Below are positions 23,250 to 36,227 of a stretch of 64,000 nt of DNA, piece by piece. The notes beneath the pieces are model-generated. The model searched no databases. It saw only the letters and a list, made by a program, of their open reading frames with translations, and was not told where the DNA came from. Both the position numbers and the translations under genes were made by a program. This DNA is from Tetracentron sinense (taxonomy: Eukaryota > Streptophyta > Magnoliopsida > Trochodendrales > Trochodendraceae). The number at the start of each line of letters is the position of its first letter. Within the stretch, counting starts at the first letter, position 1. The DNA lies in NCBI GenBank assembly GCA_015143295.1, contig CM026560.1:4528501-4592500 (forward strand), given 5' to 3'.

Positions 23250-25494
23250 TGTATATATATATGCCCTCGAAAGCCAATAAAAGACTTTTCTATATTGATT
23301 AGAGAAGCATCGTATTCCCTCAATCAACTATAAAGGGTATTTATAATAATTACTGTCTCATTTGATGATGACATAAAGTTCTATAGGTAACATTGTAGGA
23401 AAATCATGCAAAGGTTACGAAGAAGATATGATTTTTCAGTTCCTTGTAAACCTAATATTGTTCGAAGCCTCTAGAGTATTGGTTGGGTGTCATACTTCAT
23501 CAGGACTTGCACATGTGTAGTTCTATAAGATAGTGTGATGAATCTCATTTACAGAGAGTGTTGACTCTTGACTAACATGTGAGTATGTGAAGTAAGTACA
23601 TAATACTGAACGGGGTCACTAGTGGATACCCTATGGAATACACTGTCAGATTGTATTAGGGTTATCCATTCGACAAATTATTCTTAGACTTGAGAGGTTA
23701 ACATCTTCTCAAACATCTGTCTATATGGATTTGATGTGTCAATCGGTAATGTCCAGTACACAGGACTAATTCCAAGTACGTTGGGTCATGTACACAGTGT
23801 TTGGAGAAGTGTGTAAACACTCAATAAGGAATCCACTACTCCTTAATTGGAGATAATGATATCAAGATGATACTTGTTGAACTAAACTGAAAATCCAATA
23901 CTGGTGCTTTTCGGTAAAATATTCTTTATCAAAATTGATATTTTCAATATAGAAAAGTATATGTATATGTCAATTCTTTTCTAATGTTTTTTTGAAAATG
24001 TTTTGGAAGTTCAGTTCAATGAAAAAGTATTCATGAGAAAGAGTTCTATTCATAAGCTAGGGACTAGACAAAGGACTTGTTCCAGTCCCAGAAGCTTATA
24101 TATGATATCAGATGATGGAATGATTTATTTGTAAATATATTGTGAGATAGTACTTACAAGCAATTCTCTAATTTCTAGAGGTTGATCACAATGTGTTAAT
24201 GGACATTATTGTGATTAGTGGAACTCCAGGGACTTAGATAGCATTCTATGATCCTAAAGGAATTATAGAAAAATGTTTCCTAGCAACAAGGCTTCACCTT
24301 GAAAGTGATGATGCACTTGGTCCCACAACTGGAAATAGGAGATCCATTTAGATCCCACACACTAAGACCTTCTCAAGACTTTTAATTTAATTTAGAGTTA
24401 AATTAATTAATTTCTCCATGTAATTCACTATATAGTATAGTGAAGCTCTTATAGGTGAAATCACATAAGATATGATTAACCAAATGGGTAGGACTCATAT
24501 GAATTTTGATAAAGATCAAAGGTGACATCATTAGAGTTTGGAACTCTATAGGGGGCGTGAGATGTGGGGCCCACCTAGGGTGGGACGCCCACTTCAAGTA
24601 AACCTTATCCAATTAATTAGTTTGGTAAACTTATCTCTTATTGGATAGGAATTAGCTTACTTGGTTGCTAATTAATGATTTCCTATTAAATAGGGATAAG
24701 ATTAGTTTGTTACTAATTACTTTTCCTATTAAATAGGGAATGGATAATGTTGGATTCTATTTTGATTAAATCCTAATTGGATTAGGATAATCATTAAAGA
24801 ATTAAAGAGAGTTCTAATTGGATTAAAATTAGAAGGAGGTTATTGACTTGGGCTACAAGATAGCTGAAGGGGATCCTATAAAAAGACCCCCCCTACAGTG
24901 GAACGTCCACAAGGGGACTCCTCTTCTCTCTCTCTCTCTCTCTCCCATGTTTTTCTCTCCCATCCCCTTTATGTTGTACGGCCTCCTCTCCCATATCATT
25001 CTTTGGTTGGTTTTTGATTTTGAAGAAGATCAAGAACAAATCCTTGATGATCAAGAATTGTTCAAACCACTTTTTCCCTTCTTCTTCCTTCTCTTGATTT
25101 TTGTTTTGATCTTGGATAATATCATAACCAATCTTGAATAATATTAGAACCAATCTTTTGAAAGGATCTTACATTTAAGAAAAGAATAAAAGATCATAGA
25201 GTTTGAATGGAAATGATTGAACAATAAAGGTTCTTGAATCAAAGAAAAGAATAAAAGATTAAAGAGCATTGATTGGAAGGGCCATTAGCTTCCATTGGAG
25301 TAAAGCTTTGGAGATTCAAAGAAGGTTCGTGTGAATCGACAGAAGACTTTACGCTTGAGAAGTTTTGTAAGTATGGTTTCTCATACTATGATTTAATATG
25401 ATCATAAGATGACCCTTGGGAAGATTTTGATTAGATCAAAATCAAGTTTGAATTAAAAATAGTGCTTAGAAAAATTTTATATTCATGTCTTTCA
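23250..25494 (+). mobile_element. Solo LTR, same family as 31,828-34,010
   Basis: It begins TGTATATATATATGCCC and ends ATGTCTTTCA. Along its whole length it parallels the LTR at 31,828-34,010: shared phrases include GGGGCCCACCTAGGGTGGGA, AGGGCCATTAGCTTCCATT and the paragraph about 560 bases in (TGGATACCC). No target duplication is obvious because both flanks are AT-simple. It starts only 21 bases after the previous solo LTR. A CT run of 20 bases lies at 24,926-24,945. No protein is encoded. Confidence 0.75.
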
Positions 25495-25849
25495 TATATA
25501 TATATATATATATACTTCATTAAAAATTTAACCGAGCTAACGAGTGAGCTTGCCTTGCTAGTTTATAAATGAGCTTGAACACTTTAAAAAATAACATGGC
25601 TCTGTAAAAGTTTGTCTCCTTCGGCCCGATACTCACCCCGGCCCCATATCCCTCTCAAGCATGAAAAAGATAACACATAGTGGTTACGAGTAGGACTGCA
25701 AACAAATCAGATTTGGATTGAATCTCTTATATTTGGATTTGATCCAATTAAAAATTCAACTGATCCGAATCCAACCCAAGATCCATCGCATTCTAAATTA
25801 GCCAATTAGAATTTAAATCCGATTACAAATTTGAATCCCTCATGAGCTA
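25495..25849. other. TA microsatellite and unassigned sequence
   Basis: A run of TA dinucleotides (25,495-25,514) follows the LTR. The rest contains GATCCGAATCCAACCC-type words but no feature I can name. Confidence 0.4.
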
Positions 25850-26263
25850 CTTTAGTTGGATTCCACCAAGCCGGATAAGTAGGCAACCCGACCAAGGGTG
25901 CGACCTCATTAGTATAGCGACGTCGCTTGACATTTTCAAAATACTTCGGCAAAATCACTTGGCAAAAAGCTTGTTTGGCAAAGACTTGTGAAGTAGGTTA
26001 TCATCTTAGGATGGGGGTCTCGGGGTGCCTAACCCCTTCCCTGGGACTTAAGCGAATCTTTTACCTAAAATCTCACCATGGACCATAGCCCTTTTTTCCA
26101 TATCAATCCGAGTCCTATTTCCGTTAGAATTAAAAATAGGTGGCGACTCTCTCTCATTTCAGCACCATTGTTGAGAAGTGGAATGTTTTAGCGTTCTTTC
26201 AATTGACACGGGTCAATTTTGTGCCCGGGGAAGGAAAGGGCAGTAAAATTTCTCGCGCTCACA
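25850..26263 (+). repeat. 3' end fragment of the 8,272-10,965 LTR family
   Basis: The order GCCGGATAAGTAGGCAACCC, then GGGGTGCCTAACCCCTTCCC, then AGGTGGCGACTCTC, then GGGAAGGAAAGG matches 10,570-10,965 step by step. It ends in GCTCACA at 26,263. Only the last ~400 bases of the LTR are present. Confidence 0.7.
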
Positions 26264-27512
26264 CTTACCAGATTCATGTCAATGGTTATGAGATGCATAT
26301 ACTTGTGCAAACTTACCAACCTACCATGCCGTGAACTTGTGCTTAGAGTGTGGTGATTAACTTCCATCTAGGTTATCCCTTAGATCCCGATCTCTCACCA
26401 TCGAAACTCCACCATAGCGTCCCATACCACCATGGTAAAGAATCTAGGTAGGTTATAAAATCATCCTCTAAGTATTTGCCTATAGGAAATTCAATTAACA
26501 TACATGCATAGATACTTATACTTATCATGTGGAAATCATACCATAATACTTTTTCATTCATAGAGAGTATTACAATCTTAACTTAACACAATTCGTGAGG
26601 TTAATAACATAGCACAACACATGGTCATCAACTTTATTAATTCGATCACAATCCAATATACATCCCTTCCTCCATATTCAATCTCATGTGCATTAAAACT
26701 CTAAAATCACTATGTCATTCATATATTAATTCTCATAATGTTATTCAAATAAAGTTATGAATTTAATAACATATCATAACACATATTCATTAATCCATCC
26801 CAAATCTTGAATCTCATACCCTTTTGTAATAATCATGCAAAACTATACTATTCAATTAAAATCATGCTTATTCAAAACCTTAATGTTTAATACTTGATTT
26901 TAATCTATTATTGTTCTTAGCATCTTATTCAATCCATACTTATAAGGATTATTAGGTTAGAACAGTATATCGAACCCCTCAAGATCGCTTCCCTATGATC
27001 AATCTTTTGTGGATGCTCCTTGGATCTTAATTTCCAAGCCTTTCTTCATCTCCAAGTGAGAGCCTATGGAGAGCCCCAAGTTTCTCTCTTTTTGGATCTT
27101 TAAAGCTCTTAGGATGGTTAGGAAACCATAAAACCACGAGTAGAGGGTCTATTTATAGACTTTAGAGTCCTAAACCTTTGTAATTTTCAAAAAATTGTAT
27201 TTTAATCAACCGAGTTTTATCTCATCTCTGTACTATATTTTTTCCCATAGTCGGTCGACTGACTTTGATTTTGGTCGACCGAGTTACATGTTGGTCGACT
27301 GACTTGGATTTCAGTTGACCGACTTGTTCCGTTTTTCTCAACAGCGCCCTTTTCTCTTCAGCACACAGCAACAACACCCTTTTTTCTTCAGCGCCAGTCA
27401 ACAACACTTATTTTCCTTTAAAACATTTAATACATTAAGTTATAAATGGCACGTGTTGTAGGCACACGTGAACCCTAACCACTCATTCAGGGGTAGTGAT
27501 CAGATGCATGAG
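26264..27512 (-). repeat. Tekay-like LTR fragment, minus strand
   Basis: It resembles, loosely, the solo LTR at 41,112-43,481: both have a CACCATAGCGTC-type phrase (26,409; 42,099), a run of AT-rich words, then a CCTATTTATAG-type box. Here the minus-strand box TCTATAAATAG is near 27,150. TCGA-centred palindromes GGTCGACT and GGTCGACC at 27,253-27,300 lie upstream of it. The edges are unclear. Short frames are chance. Confidence 0.45.
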
Positions 27513-27517
27513 CACCT

Positions 27518-28889
27518 TGATCGGTGCTAATTGTTACACATTTATGCACCTTAAACTGTATTTGTTAATCCATTTGAGCCCATTTATCCATTATGATACT
27601 TCACTTGAGTGTGTTTATTATTTTCAGGTTCATGTGAGGAAAAGAATACTAAAATGATAATTTGCAAGCTTTAAAGTTTCTTGTGAATCGCTATCGAGCA
27701 AAGATCTGAGCTAAAGAGAAGTTAGAAATACAAATCAACCCTTATTCGTTGTACAGGGCATAACTCATTCATCGTAGCTCCAATTTTGGCCAATAATATA
27801 TCAAATCAATCGGCTCGAAAAGATCTACAACTTCCGTGAAGGAAGTTTGGACAAATTATGTAACCACCGATCGATCGGCGCTCTTTTGGCCGATCGATCG
27901 GCGGACGCCGTTTTGGGTAGTTGTAAACTCGCGATAATTGGATTTTTAAACTCATTTTAGATGTTTCTAAAGCTATACTTTATTGAGACTCTCTCTCTAG
28001 AAAAGAAGAAAGCCTCTTACCATGAAAAATTTCTAAATTGTGATGATTTGAAAGAGAGAAGGCTCTGAAGATCTGTGAAAGTTGGAAGATGGATCATTCA
28101 CGTTCTTCGTATTCTTCATCGAAAGCGGTGTTCCTTGCTTTCGCTATGAACTAACTTCTTTTTCTAGAGTTTAGATGAAACCCTAGCCAAGTAATTGTGT
28201 CCATTGTATTTTATTTAGGTTTTCTTTTTTATATAAACAGTGATTGCATAATGAGAGAGCTGTTCTTCAACCAATTATTCGAGTTTATACTCAATTTCAA
28301 TATGATCTTATCTTTGTTTTAGGTTTTATTATGTTGAGATTGAATTCATTCATATCTTCTTTCTATGATTATTGGTATGAATTTTATGCAATGATTTTTA
28401 TTGTCGAAGAATTAAATTATAAGATATTCTATGTCTAGGGAAGACAAGTGATGTCATAACCCTAGTTTAGTGTGTATCACTCGTGCTAACCGAAGATAGG
28501 ATATACCTAGAGTTTGATCCCTTGAATCATTCTTATTTTGATGAGTTGAGACTTATAGTCGATCTCATCCCTATTGCTTATACATGAGAAACCTTAATAA
28601 ATACATGTGGATTCAATTATGAGGCTAGTGGTGGATTCAAACACCCTAGATCGTTTCTCACCGATATATAACCAAAAACTCTTAGTTTAATTATATTAAT
28701 AAAATATTGATAGTTTAATTAGGTTAAAATCAATCCAATCAAATCAATCAATCTTTTTACTCATTGACTTAAAATTAATCTGGAGAAAAATGCAACGAAA
28801 TCAGTGCAGTCCTTTGTGGTTCGACACCCCATACTAGTCACTATTTTACGAAATTGTGGCTACTACGAGGTTTATTAATTTGATGATTA
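27518..28889 (+). repeat. 5' LTR of the Athila-type element
   Basis: It starts TGATCGGTGCTAATTG and ends TTGATGATTA beside the primer site. In other copies the terminus is CGATCA, giving a TGATCG/CGATCA terminal inversion. Two perfect palindromes, CCGATCGATCGG (27,867-27,878) and GCCGATCGATCGGC (27,889-27,902), are separated by ten bases. About 80 bases later comes the position where sister copies show a TATAAAA box. Confidence 0.9.
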
Positions 28890-28894
28890 TTTTT

Positions 28895-28912
28895 TGGCGC
28901 CGTTGTCAGGGA
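28895..28912 (+). promoter_or_regulatory. Primer-binding site, tRNA-Asp type
   Basis: TGGCGCCGTTGTCAGGGA starts five bases inside the LTR. It is one or two bases from the TGGCGCCGTTGCCGGGGA site known for Athila elements, which pairs with tRNA-Asp. This is the strongest single clue for the lineage. Confidence 0.9.
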
Positions 28913-29399
28913 TTGCTGGAATGGTTTAATTGCTTAATTCAAAAGATTAAGACTGAGTCATTTTTATTCAAAAACAAAAGATTTTTACAGATCTCTAAAT
29001 TCTGTGTTGCAGGAACCAAATTGCTCAGATCGAAAATAGTGTTCTACTAAAAATTTTAATAGGAAAGCTACTGTTTTGCAAAAACAAAAGCTACCCAACT
29101 GTTCAATTACCGAAAACACTATAAGTATTTTCTCATCTGAAGTGAATTATTTTTCAAATTGGTGTTTGTTGAACATAGAGTTTGCCTTTTTGGTCTATGC
29201 ACAATAGATGGTCTTGTGAACCAAAATTAATCTCTATCAATTCAAAGTTAGAGCGTACCACTAGGCTTCTAAAGGCTTCAGCCCGATTTTACTCAAATCT
29301 AGAGACTACTCCTTTCTCAGCCATGACAAAAGAATAAGACCTGAACAAATCCTTGAGGTAATACTTTATTCCCTCCACCTACTCATCACCCTCCTACAA
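28913..29399 (+). other. Athila untranslated leader
   Basis: This is non-coding sequence between the primer site and gag. Nothing else is recognised. Confidence 0.55.
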
Positions 29400-29873
29400 C
29401 AAACTACCCGACACCACAGCAGTCCACTATGAGATCAAGTTCAGTACAATTCAAATGTTACCATCTTACCATGGGTTTAATAATGAGGACCCATATAAGC
29501 AACTGGATGAATTTAATGAGATCTGCACAACCTTTAGGTTGCATAATTTTTTAGATGATGCTTTATGATTGCGCCTCTTCCCATTCTCCCTTAAAGATAA
29601 AGCCCAGTATTGACTTAACTCTTTAGAAGCCAACACTATCCACACATGGGCCCAGTTACAGCAAGAGTTTCTAAAGAAATTTTTTTCTATAGGCAAAACT
29701 AATCAAATGAGGCGAACCATTCTGAGTTTTCCTAAATTGATGGTGAGCTATTTCATGAGACATGGGAGAGATTCAAAGAACTTCTTCGTAAATGTCCCCA
29801 CCACCAAATTCTCAAATGGCAACTTGTCCAATCATTCTATGATGGACTGCCCTAATACAACCGACAGATGGTT
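29400..29873 (+). pseudogene. Athila gag, first part (fossil)
   Basis: Frames here show the gag core words EDPYKQLDEFNEICTTFRL, LFPFSLKDKAQYW and WAQLQQEFLKKFF, typical of the Retrotrans_gag domain in Athila. The copia element at 29,879-47,269 is inserted in it, and related gag sequence resumes at 47,275. The block has several breaks. Confidence 0.85.
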
Positions 29874-29878
29874 GATGT

Positions 29879-31648
29879 TGTTAGCCTAAAGGTTACAACC
29901 TTATAACCCTCATTAATTTTAATAATAACATAAATAATGAAATGACTCTTGAGATACTAATGTCTACCATGAGCATCATTGTCTACAGTATTCAAGAGAT
30001 AAAGAATTCACTTCAAGCAAGACTCAAGAACATTTAATGCAAAAGATCCAGTCAAAGTAATGATGACAATTCCAAATCAAAGCCTCAAGAAGATATTCAT
30101 CTATAAGCAAAAAGGATTCTAGAAGATTGTCTTTGAGGTACTACTACTAAAGATCAAAGAAGCAAAGGATCAAATCCATCAAGGTCTAAGAATAGGTAGT
30201 CAGTGGTCTGTCTAGGATATTTTTGTAAAAATCCTCTAGTGGTGATTTGGTGAAAAGATCAAAATATCCTAGATTGACCATAGGTTCCTTAAACAAATAT
30301 AAAAATATAATTAAGGACCTTAAAACATGATCATCTTTCTCATAAAGATTAAGTACAAAATCTTGAAATCAAATCCTATCTTAAAGGTTTTGAAAAATGG
30401 ATTCTACAAAGAAAATAGTTTATCCAGTCGATCAGATAGACCATCCAACCGATCAGGCAGACCATCCAGTCGATCAGGTAAGTCCTGTAATCGATTGGAT
30501 AGAAGAAATTTTGTCAAAATTTGTCTGCATGTACTGATCAAGTTGAAACTCATTATGAATCCATATTAGATCATTCAAAAGATCATTATGAGATGTTAAT
30601 CATGCTTACTTAATATGTTAAAAGACTTTGGAAATCGTGCAAATCATTAAAGTCTAAGAAAACCAAAATCTAAATCTTTTTTGGTCTATCCAGTCTATCA
30701 GGTGGACCATCCAGTCGATCAGGTGGTCTATCCAGTCAATCACACAACCCTCTAATCAACTGGATAAAACAAAATGCATAAAAATTTGTTTTTACCATCT
30801 AGTCGATCAGATGACTGATCCAGCCGATCTGATGACCATCCAGTTGATCAGAGGACTTTTCTAATCAACTGGATAACCTGAAAAAAAGTCTGAAACTCAC
30901 CTTTAATGCTCAACGGCTATATTAATAACGGGTGATTTTTCATTTAATGCTTATCAACGGTAATAAATATTAGAACACTATAAAAAGAGATGATCTTTAA
31001 ATCAAAATTAGAGACAACAAGCTAAACATACACTGTTCTATTGATCAATCATTCACTTGAGCTAAGAATCTCAATCTTGAGAATGGTACTCTATTTTTCT
31101 CTTTGAGTTGAATCCAAATCATTTACTTGAGAGATTTTATAGAGTTTGATATTCCATTCAAATCTAACTCATAAGGAGTTCTTTATTTCGGATTGTAAAT
31201 CCAAAACCTCCATTTGTATCAGTCAAGAACCTGTGTGTTCTTGTAGTGAAGTTGTTGCTTCGTTTTTGTCAGAGAGTGTTGTGCTCTAACGGTGATAGGT
31301 TCCATCCTGACCTAAAGAGGGATTGTAAGGTTGCATCTTAACCAGAAGAGAGATTGTAAAAGGTTTTAAGCTTCACCTGTGAAGAAACTTGTATGATCGT
31401 GGATCGTAGTGGAACCTCTTGCAGTTTGCAGAGGCGGGGAGTAGGCTGGAGATTGCCGAACCTCGTTAACAACTGAGTTTGCAATTCATTCTCTTCTATC
31501 TTTTAGATTATCTTTATATTAGATTTCTATACTATCTATTAGCGGCATTTTCCTTTGATTTTAAAATTTAGCATTAAAAGGAAAAACAAGTTTTAAATCT
31601 GCCATTGACCCTATCCACCCCCCCTCTACGGTCCATATATGGGCAACA
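29879..31648 (+). repeat. 5' LTR of the Sirevirus-like element
   Basis: It starts TGTTAGCCTAAAGG and ends TATGGGCAACA. Two clusters of ATCCAGTCGATCAGGT-type words lie at 30,421-30,500 and 30,686-30,865. Each is closed by an inverted partner such as AATCGATTGGATAG, and both lie upstream of CTATAAAAAG (30,978-30,987). Downstream is an untranslated leader rich in AGAG words. Confidence 0.9.
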
Positions 31649-31650
31649 AG

Positions 31651-31662
31651 TGGTATCAAAGC
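31651..31662 (+). promoter_or_regulatory. Primer-binding site, initiator-Met tRNA type
   Basis: TGGTATCAAAGC lies two bases after the LTR end and is one base from the usual copia site TGGTATCAGAGC. Confidence 0.85.
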
Positions 31663-31827
31663 TAGAAACTCTTACTTGATCTAAAAAATCTTAGAGTTCA
31701 AAAGATTTTATAATGGCAAGCAATAGTTTTGCAGCTAGCCTAGGAGAGGGACAATCCACAACTAGACCACCCTTATTTAATGGAGAATACTATAATTACT
31801 AGAAGACCAGAATGATGTATTACATCC

Positions 31828-34010
31828 TGTTAGACATATATGCCCACGAAAGCCATTCTGGAATTGTATTTATTTATTTAATCAATCAATCATATTTTAC
31901 ATTCACACATTGTCTTCTACATTAGGTAACATATCAAAAGTATCTCATTGGATGAGACTGCTTTGTCCCTTAGGTAACATTGTAGGAAAACCATCCAATT
32001 AGTTGATAACTGATTTCTAAGGAGATACGGTTTTTTCGGTTCCTTGTAGACCTAAAATTATTCTAAGTTAATCAGGATACATCTGGACAATGTATTCCTA
32101 ATAACTTACACATTGTTAGTTCCATATGATGGAGTGATGAATCTCAATCACTAAGAGAAGGGTCTCTTGACTAAGATGTGGATATAAGTAAGAAGTACTT
32201 ATATTGCAACTGGATCGCTCAGTGGATACCCTTAGAATTATATTATCTTTATATTTAGGGTAGTCCATTTGACCGATTGTCCTTAACCTGAGAAGTCAAC
32301 ATCTTCTCTAGTATTTGCCTATATAGCTTTGATGTAGTCAATCATCAATGTCCAACACACTGGACAAAATACGGGCTCGTTGGGTTATGTACGCTGTATT
32401 AGAAGAAGTGTGTGTACGCTCAATAAGGATTCCACTACTCTTACAGAGTAAATAATATTGAGTTAATACTTGTCAAAACCGGACTTGAAAAACCCAACGC
32501 TGGTATTTATTGATGAAATGGTTTTATCGAGGAATTTATTTTCTGTATAAAAGAAATATAATAATAATAATTATTTCTTTTAAAGAATTTCTAAAATATT
32601 TTGAAAGTCTAAGTTTGACTAAAAGTATCAAAGAGAATGGGTTCTTAATATAAGCCAGGCATTAAAAAGTAGTATTAGATATTGTCCCGTAAGCTTATAA
32701 CAATATTGGAAGTGGAGGGACGCATCTGTAAATAAATCTTGAGATAGAAATACCTGTAAGTAATTTTCTATTTTCTGGAGGTTAATCATATTGTGTTAAT
32801 GGACATTAACGGTGATTGGTGGAAGTCCAGGGATATAGATGACATTCTATAATCCTAATGAATTATAGGAAAGGTGTTTCCTAGTAACAATGCTTTAACT
32901 AAAAGGTTGAGTACTTGGTCCCACAATCGGAAATAGGAGATCCCTTTTGATCCCACACACAAGGACTTTCTTAAAGCATTTAATTTAATTATTTATTAAA
33001 TTAATTAAATTCTCTAAGTAATCACTATATGGTATAGTGAAGCTCTAAAAGGTGGAATCACGTTAGATGTGAAAAACCAAATGGGTAGGACCCATTGGAG
33101 ATTATTTTAAAAGAATAATGAAAGTGACCAAAAGGGTTTCGGAAACCCTTTGGGCGTGTGGAGTGGGGCCCACCTAGGGTGGGACGCCCACTTCAAGGAG
33201 ATTAATAATTGTTAGTCTTTAATTAGTTTCTAAATAACTAACTACTTATTGGATAAGGTTAGTTAATTAGTTAGAGTTAGTTACTAATTAAAGATTCCTT
33301 GTTGGACAAGGATTCTATTAGTTTTTTTCTAATCAAGGAATCCTAATTGGATTAGGATAAGGATATGGTTAGTTGATTACTAATAGATAAGGTTAGTTTC
33401 TATTTTGATTAATCCTAATTAATTATGGAGAAATCAAATAGGAAACAAATTGAGGGTATCCTAATAGGATTAGGATAAGGATAAGATCCAAGATTATCTA
33501 TTTAAAGGGGAGGACGTCCAAGGGTTGGATACACTTTTAAATTTCCAGATTTTTGGAAATCTTTCTCTCCCCTCTCCTCATAACCTCACGCCCCTTTCTC
33601 CCTTCCTCAAGGTGTACAGTTAGCCCCCCTCTTCCCCCTTTTCTTGTTATCTTGTGTTCTAGCTTTTGAACATCAAGAAGAATATCAAGAACCCATCTTG
33701 AAGATAAAAGATTGGATCTTTTATTCAAGATCCTAGAGCTGGAATTTTTGGAAGGGCCATTAGCTTCCATTAGAGAAAGCTTTAAAGGAAAAGAAGGTCT
33801 GTGTGGATTACGAATGAGACTTGACACTTGTGAAGTTTTGCCGGGTATCGTTTCTATCGTGGATTTGATGTATGACCCCCAAAGTCGCAAAGGTAATTGT
33901 TGTTTCAACTCTCATTGAATAAAATCAATTATAATCTTAGTCAGATCTTGGGATTCGATGTATGCCCCCCAAGAACTGTTTTTCTAAAATTAAAAAGAGG
34001 CATACTTTCA
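31828..34010 (+). mobile_element. Solo LTR nested in the copia gag
   Basis: It begins TGTTAGACATATATGCCC and ends GCATACTTTCA. Identical 5-base duplications CATCC lie at 31,823-31,827 and 34,011-34,015. Its length is 2,183 bases. It is related throughout to 23,250-25,494, and its last 66 bases match 3,216-3,282. The superfamily is probably copia, judged from the primer-site remnant beside the fragment at 3,283. No protein is encoded. Confidence 0.9.
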
Positions 34011-34015
34011 CATCC

Positions 34016-34850
34016 AAGGTCTAGTTTATCAATGCTAGAAAGTAATCATCAAGGGTCTCCATCTTCCTTACAAGACCATCAATGATGTGCAAATTCCTAA
34101 GGTTGAGGAAGAATGGGATGAAAATGACATTAAGCTAATTCAGATAAATGCTAAGGCTATTAGCAACCTCTACTGTGCCCTTAGTCCCCAAGAGTTCAAT
34201 AGAGTATCAGGCTGTGATTCAGTCAAAGAAATTTGGGATAAACTACAGGTTACATATGAGGGAACTAACCAAGTGAAAGATGAAAAAATCAATATGTTAG
34301 TTCACAAATATAAACTGTTTAAAATGGAGAAGGATGAGTCCATTGCAGATATGTTTACATGTTTTACTAACATTACTAATGATTTAAAATCTCTTGGTAA
34401 AACGTATACAAATGCAGAAATTGTGAGAAAGATTCTACGATCTCTGCCAAATGATTGGTCTCCAAAAGTAACAGCAATTCAAGAAGCCAAAGACCTCACC
34501 AAACTGAGTATGGATGAGCTATTGGGTTCTCTTATGACTCATGAAGTCATAATAAAGGAACATCAATCAAATGAACCTATAGTAAGAAGAGGCTTGGCCT
34601 TGAAAGTCTCTCAACCTATTGAGAGTGAAGAAGAAGAAGAGAGTGAGGAAGATGAAGACTTCTCTTTTATGGTAAGGAAGTTCAAAACATTTCTGAAACA
34701 CAAGAAGAACTTCAAGAAGAGGCCATACAAGAAGGAGTTCTCAAAAGAAATATCAAAGGGAGAACCAAGCAAGAAGGACTCGATCATTACTATGAATGCA
34801 AGAAACTTGGACATATGAGATCGGAATGTCCTTAACTTATCAAGAGTAAG
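34016..34850 (+). pseudogene. Copia gag (fossil)
   Basis: The first residues of gag lie before the nested LTR (ATG at 31,713, words SLGEGQSTTRPPLFNG). The main body follows here: a UBN2/Retrotrans_gag-type domain with LYCALSPQEFNRVSGC, EIWDKLQVTYEGTNQVK and LRSLPNDW. Then come an acidic tract (near 34,620-34,665), a Lys-rich tract and, near 34,785, a CCHC-like knuckle. It is the nucleocapsid precursor of the copia element. Broken, few breaks in the core. Confidence 0.85.
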
Positions 34851-35539
34851 AAGTACAAGAAGAGGGCCATAAAGGCCACTTGGGATGACTCAGAGGACAG
34901 TAACTCTGAAGCATCAAGTGATGAGGAGACTGCAAATTTGTGCCTCATGGCACTCGAAAATGATAAGGTAACCTGTTCCTCTAATGACTCCCTTTCCTAT
35001 GAAGACATTAGAGAAGCATTTGATGAGCTATACACTGAATTTAGAAAACTTGCTTCTAAAATAAATTTCTTGAAAAAGAAAATCTTATGCTTCTTACATC
35101 ACAAGAAAGTCTCTTAAAAGAAAATGAAGAATTGAAGATGAAAGAAAAGGTTCAATCATCTCCTATTCCTACATGTAATTGTGATGAAAATGAAGCAAAG
35201 GTCAAAGACTTGACCAAGATAGCTTTAGACTACCCACTGGAGAAAAAAAATTAGCAAGAATTTTAGACCAACAAACATGTGTTTTTGGAAAGGCTGGACT
35301 TGGGTATAACCTTATGTCAAAGCAAAAGGATTAAAAATTCTTTTTCAAACCACCTTGTAGTTCAACTACTCCTTGAAGTACATTTTATATTTTTAACAAA
35401 AAGGAGGTAGTAAGAAAGGTTTGGGTTCCAAAATGGACTTTCCCTCCCAAGACTAACTATAGAGGACCCAAGATGATTTAGATACCAAAGAAAGTTACTT
35501 GAACTTTTCTTGTAGGTATGTTTCAAGTCCAATTCCTCC
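34851..35539 (+). pseudogene. Copia gag-protease linker (fossil)
   Basis: This is low-conservation sequence between the gag knuckle and the protease. Words such as EDSNSEASSDEE and ANLCLMALEND are common in this linker in Sireviruses. Several breaks. Confidence 0.6.
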
Positions 35540-36227
35540 AAATCAGTATGGTTTTTGGATAGCGGCTGTTCAAGGCACATGAGTGGAAACAAAGATCTAT
35601 TCGTTTCAATCTCTCCTAAAGATGGAGGACATGTGACCTTCAGGGGCAACGCGAAGGGGAAGATCATCGGCATAGGTAATGCTGGTAAGAATTCTTCTAC
35701 TCTTATTGAAAATATTTTATTAGTAGAAGAACTTAAACATAATCTAATTAGCATTAGCCAGCTATGTGATAAAGAATTAATTGTTTCATTTAAATCAAAC
35801 CTATGCATAATTAAAGATAAGGATAATATCAATACTTTATTTATAGCACATAGAAATCAGAATGTTTATACTCTTGAATTTGATGAATTAACTTCTCAAA
35901 ACATGATGTGTTTATCTGCTTCAAATGAAACTAGTTGGCTGTGGTATAGATGATTAGGTCATGCTAGTATGAATTTACTTTCAAAATTATCTAAGAATAG
36001 TTTAGTAAAAGGTCTTCCAAAGACCACTTTTATCAAAGATAAAATCTGTGATGCATGCCAACTTGGAAAACAAATAAAATCCTCTTACAAGAAAAAGAAA
36101 ATAATCCCAACCTCTAAGCCTTTAGAACTTCTTCATTTGGACTTATTTTGACCAAATGAAGTAGTTAGCCTAGATGGTAAAAACATATGCCTTTGTGATT
36201 GTTGATGACTGTTCTAGATATACATGG
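35540..36227 (+). pseudogene. Copia protease and integrase start (fossil)
   Basis: The aspartic protease motif DSGCSRHMSG lies near 35,558. It is followed by the GAG-pre-integrase region (LISISQLCD, then a LGHAS word near 35,957) and the zinc-binding pair ICDACQLGKQ near 36,045. The integrase core starts near 36,180 (VIVDDCSRYTW). An Athila solo LTR then interrupts it at 36,228. Confidence 0.85.

Noticed and set aside
25690-25830. GATCCGAATCCAACCC-type sequence as a LINE or MITE end
   Set aside because: No terminal inversion, poly-A tail or target duplication could be found.
33537-33908. Minus-strand open frame of 123 codons
   Set aside because: Lies inside a solo LTR; no family resemblance; purine-rich DNA by chance open.
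35362-35832. Minus-strand open frame of 156 codons
   Set aside because: Antisense of the copia protease region with its clear DSGCSRHM motif on the plus strand.
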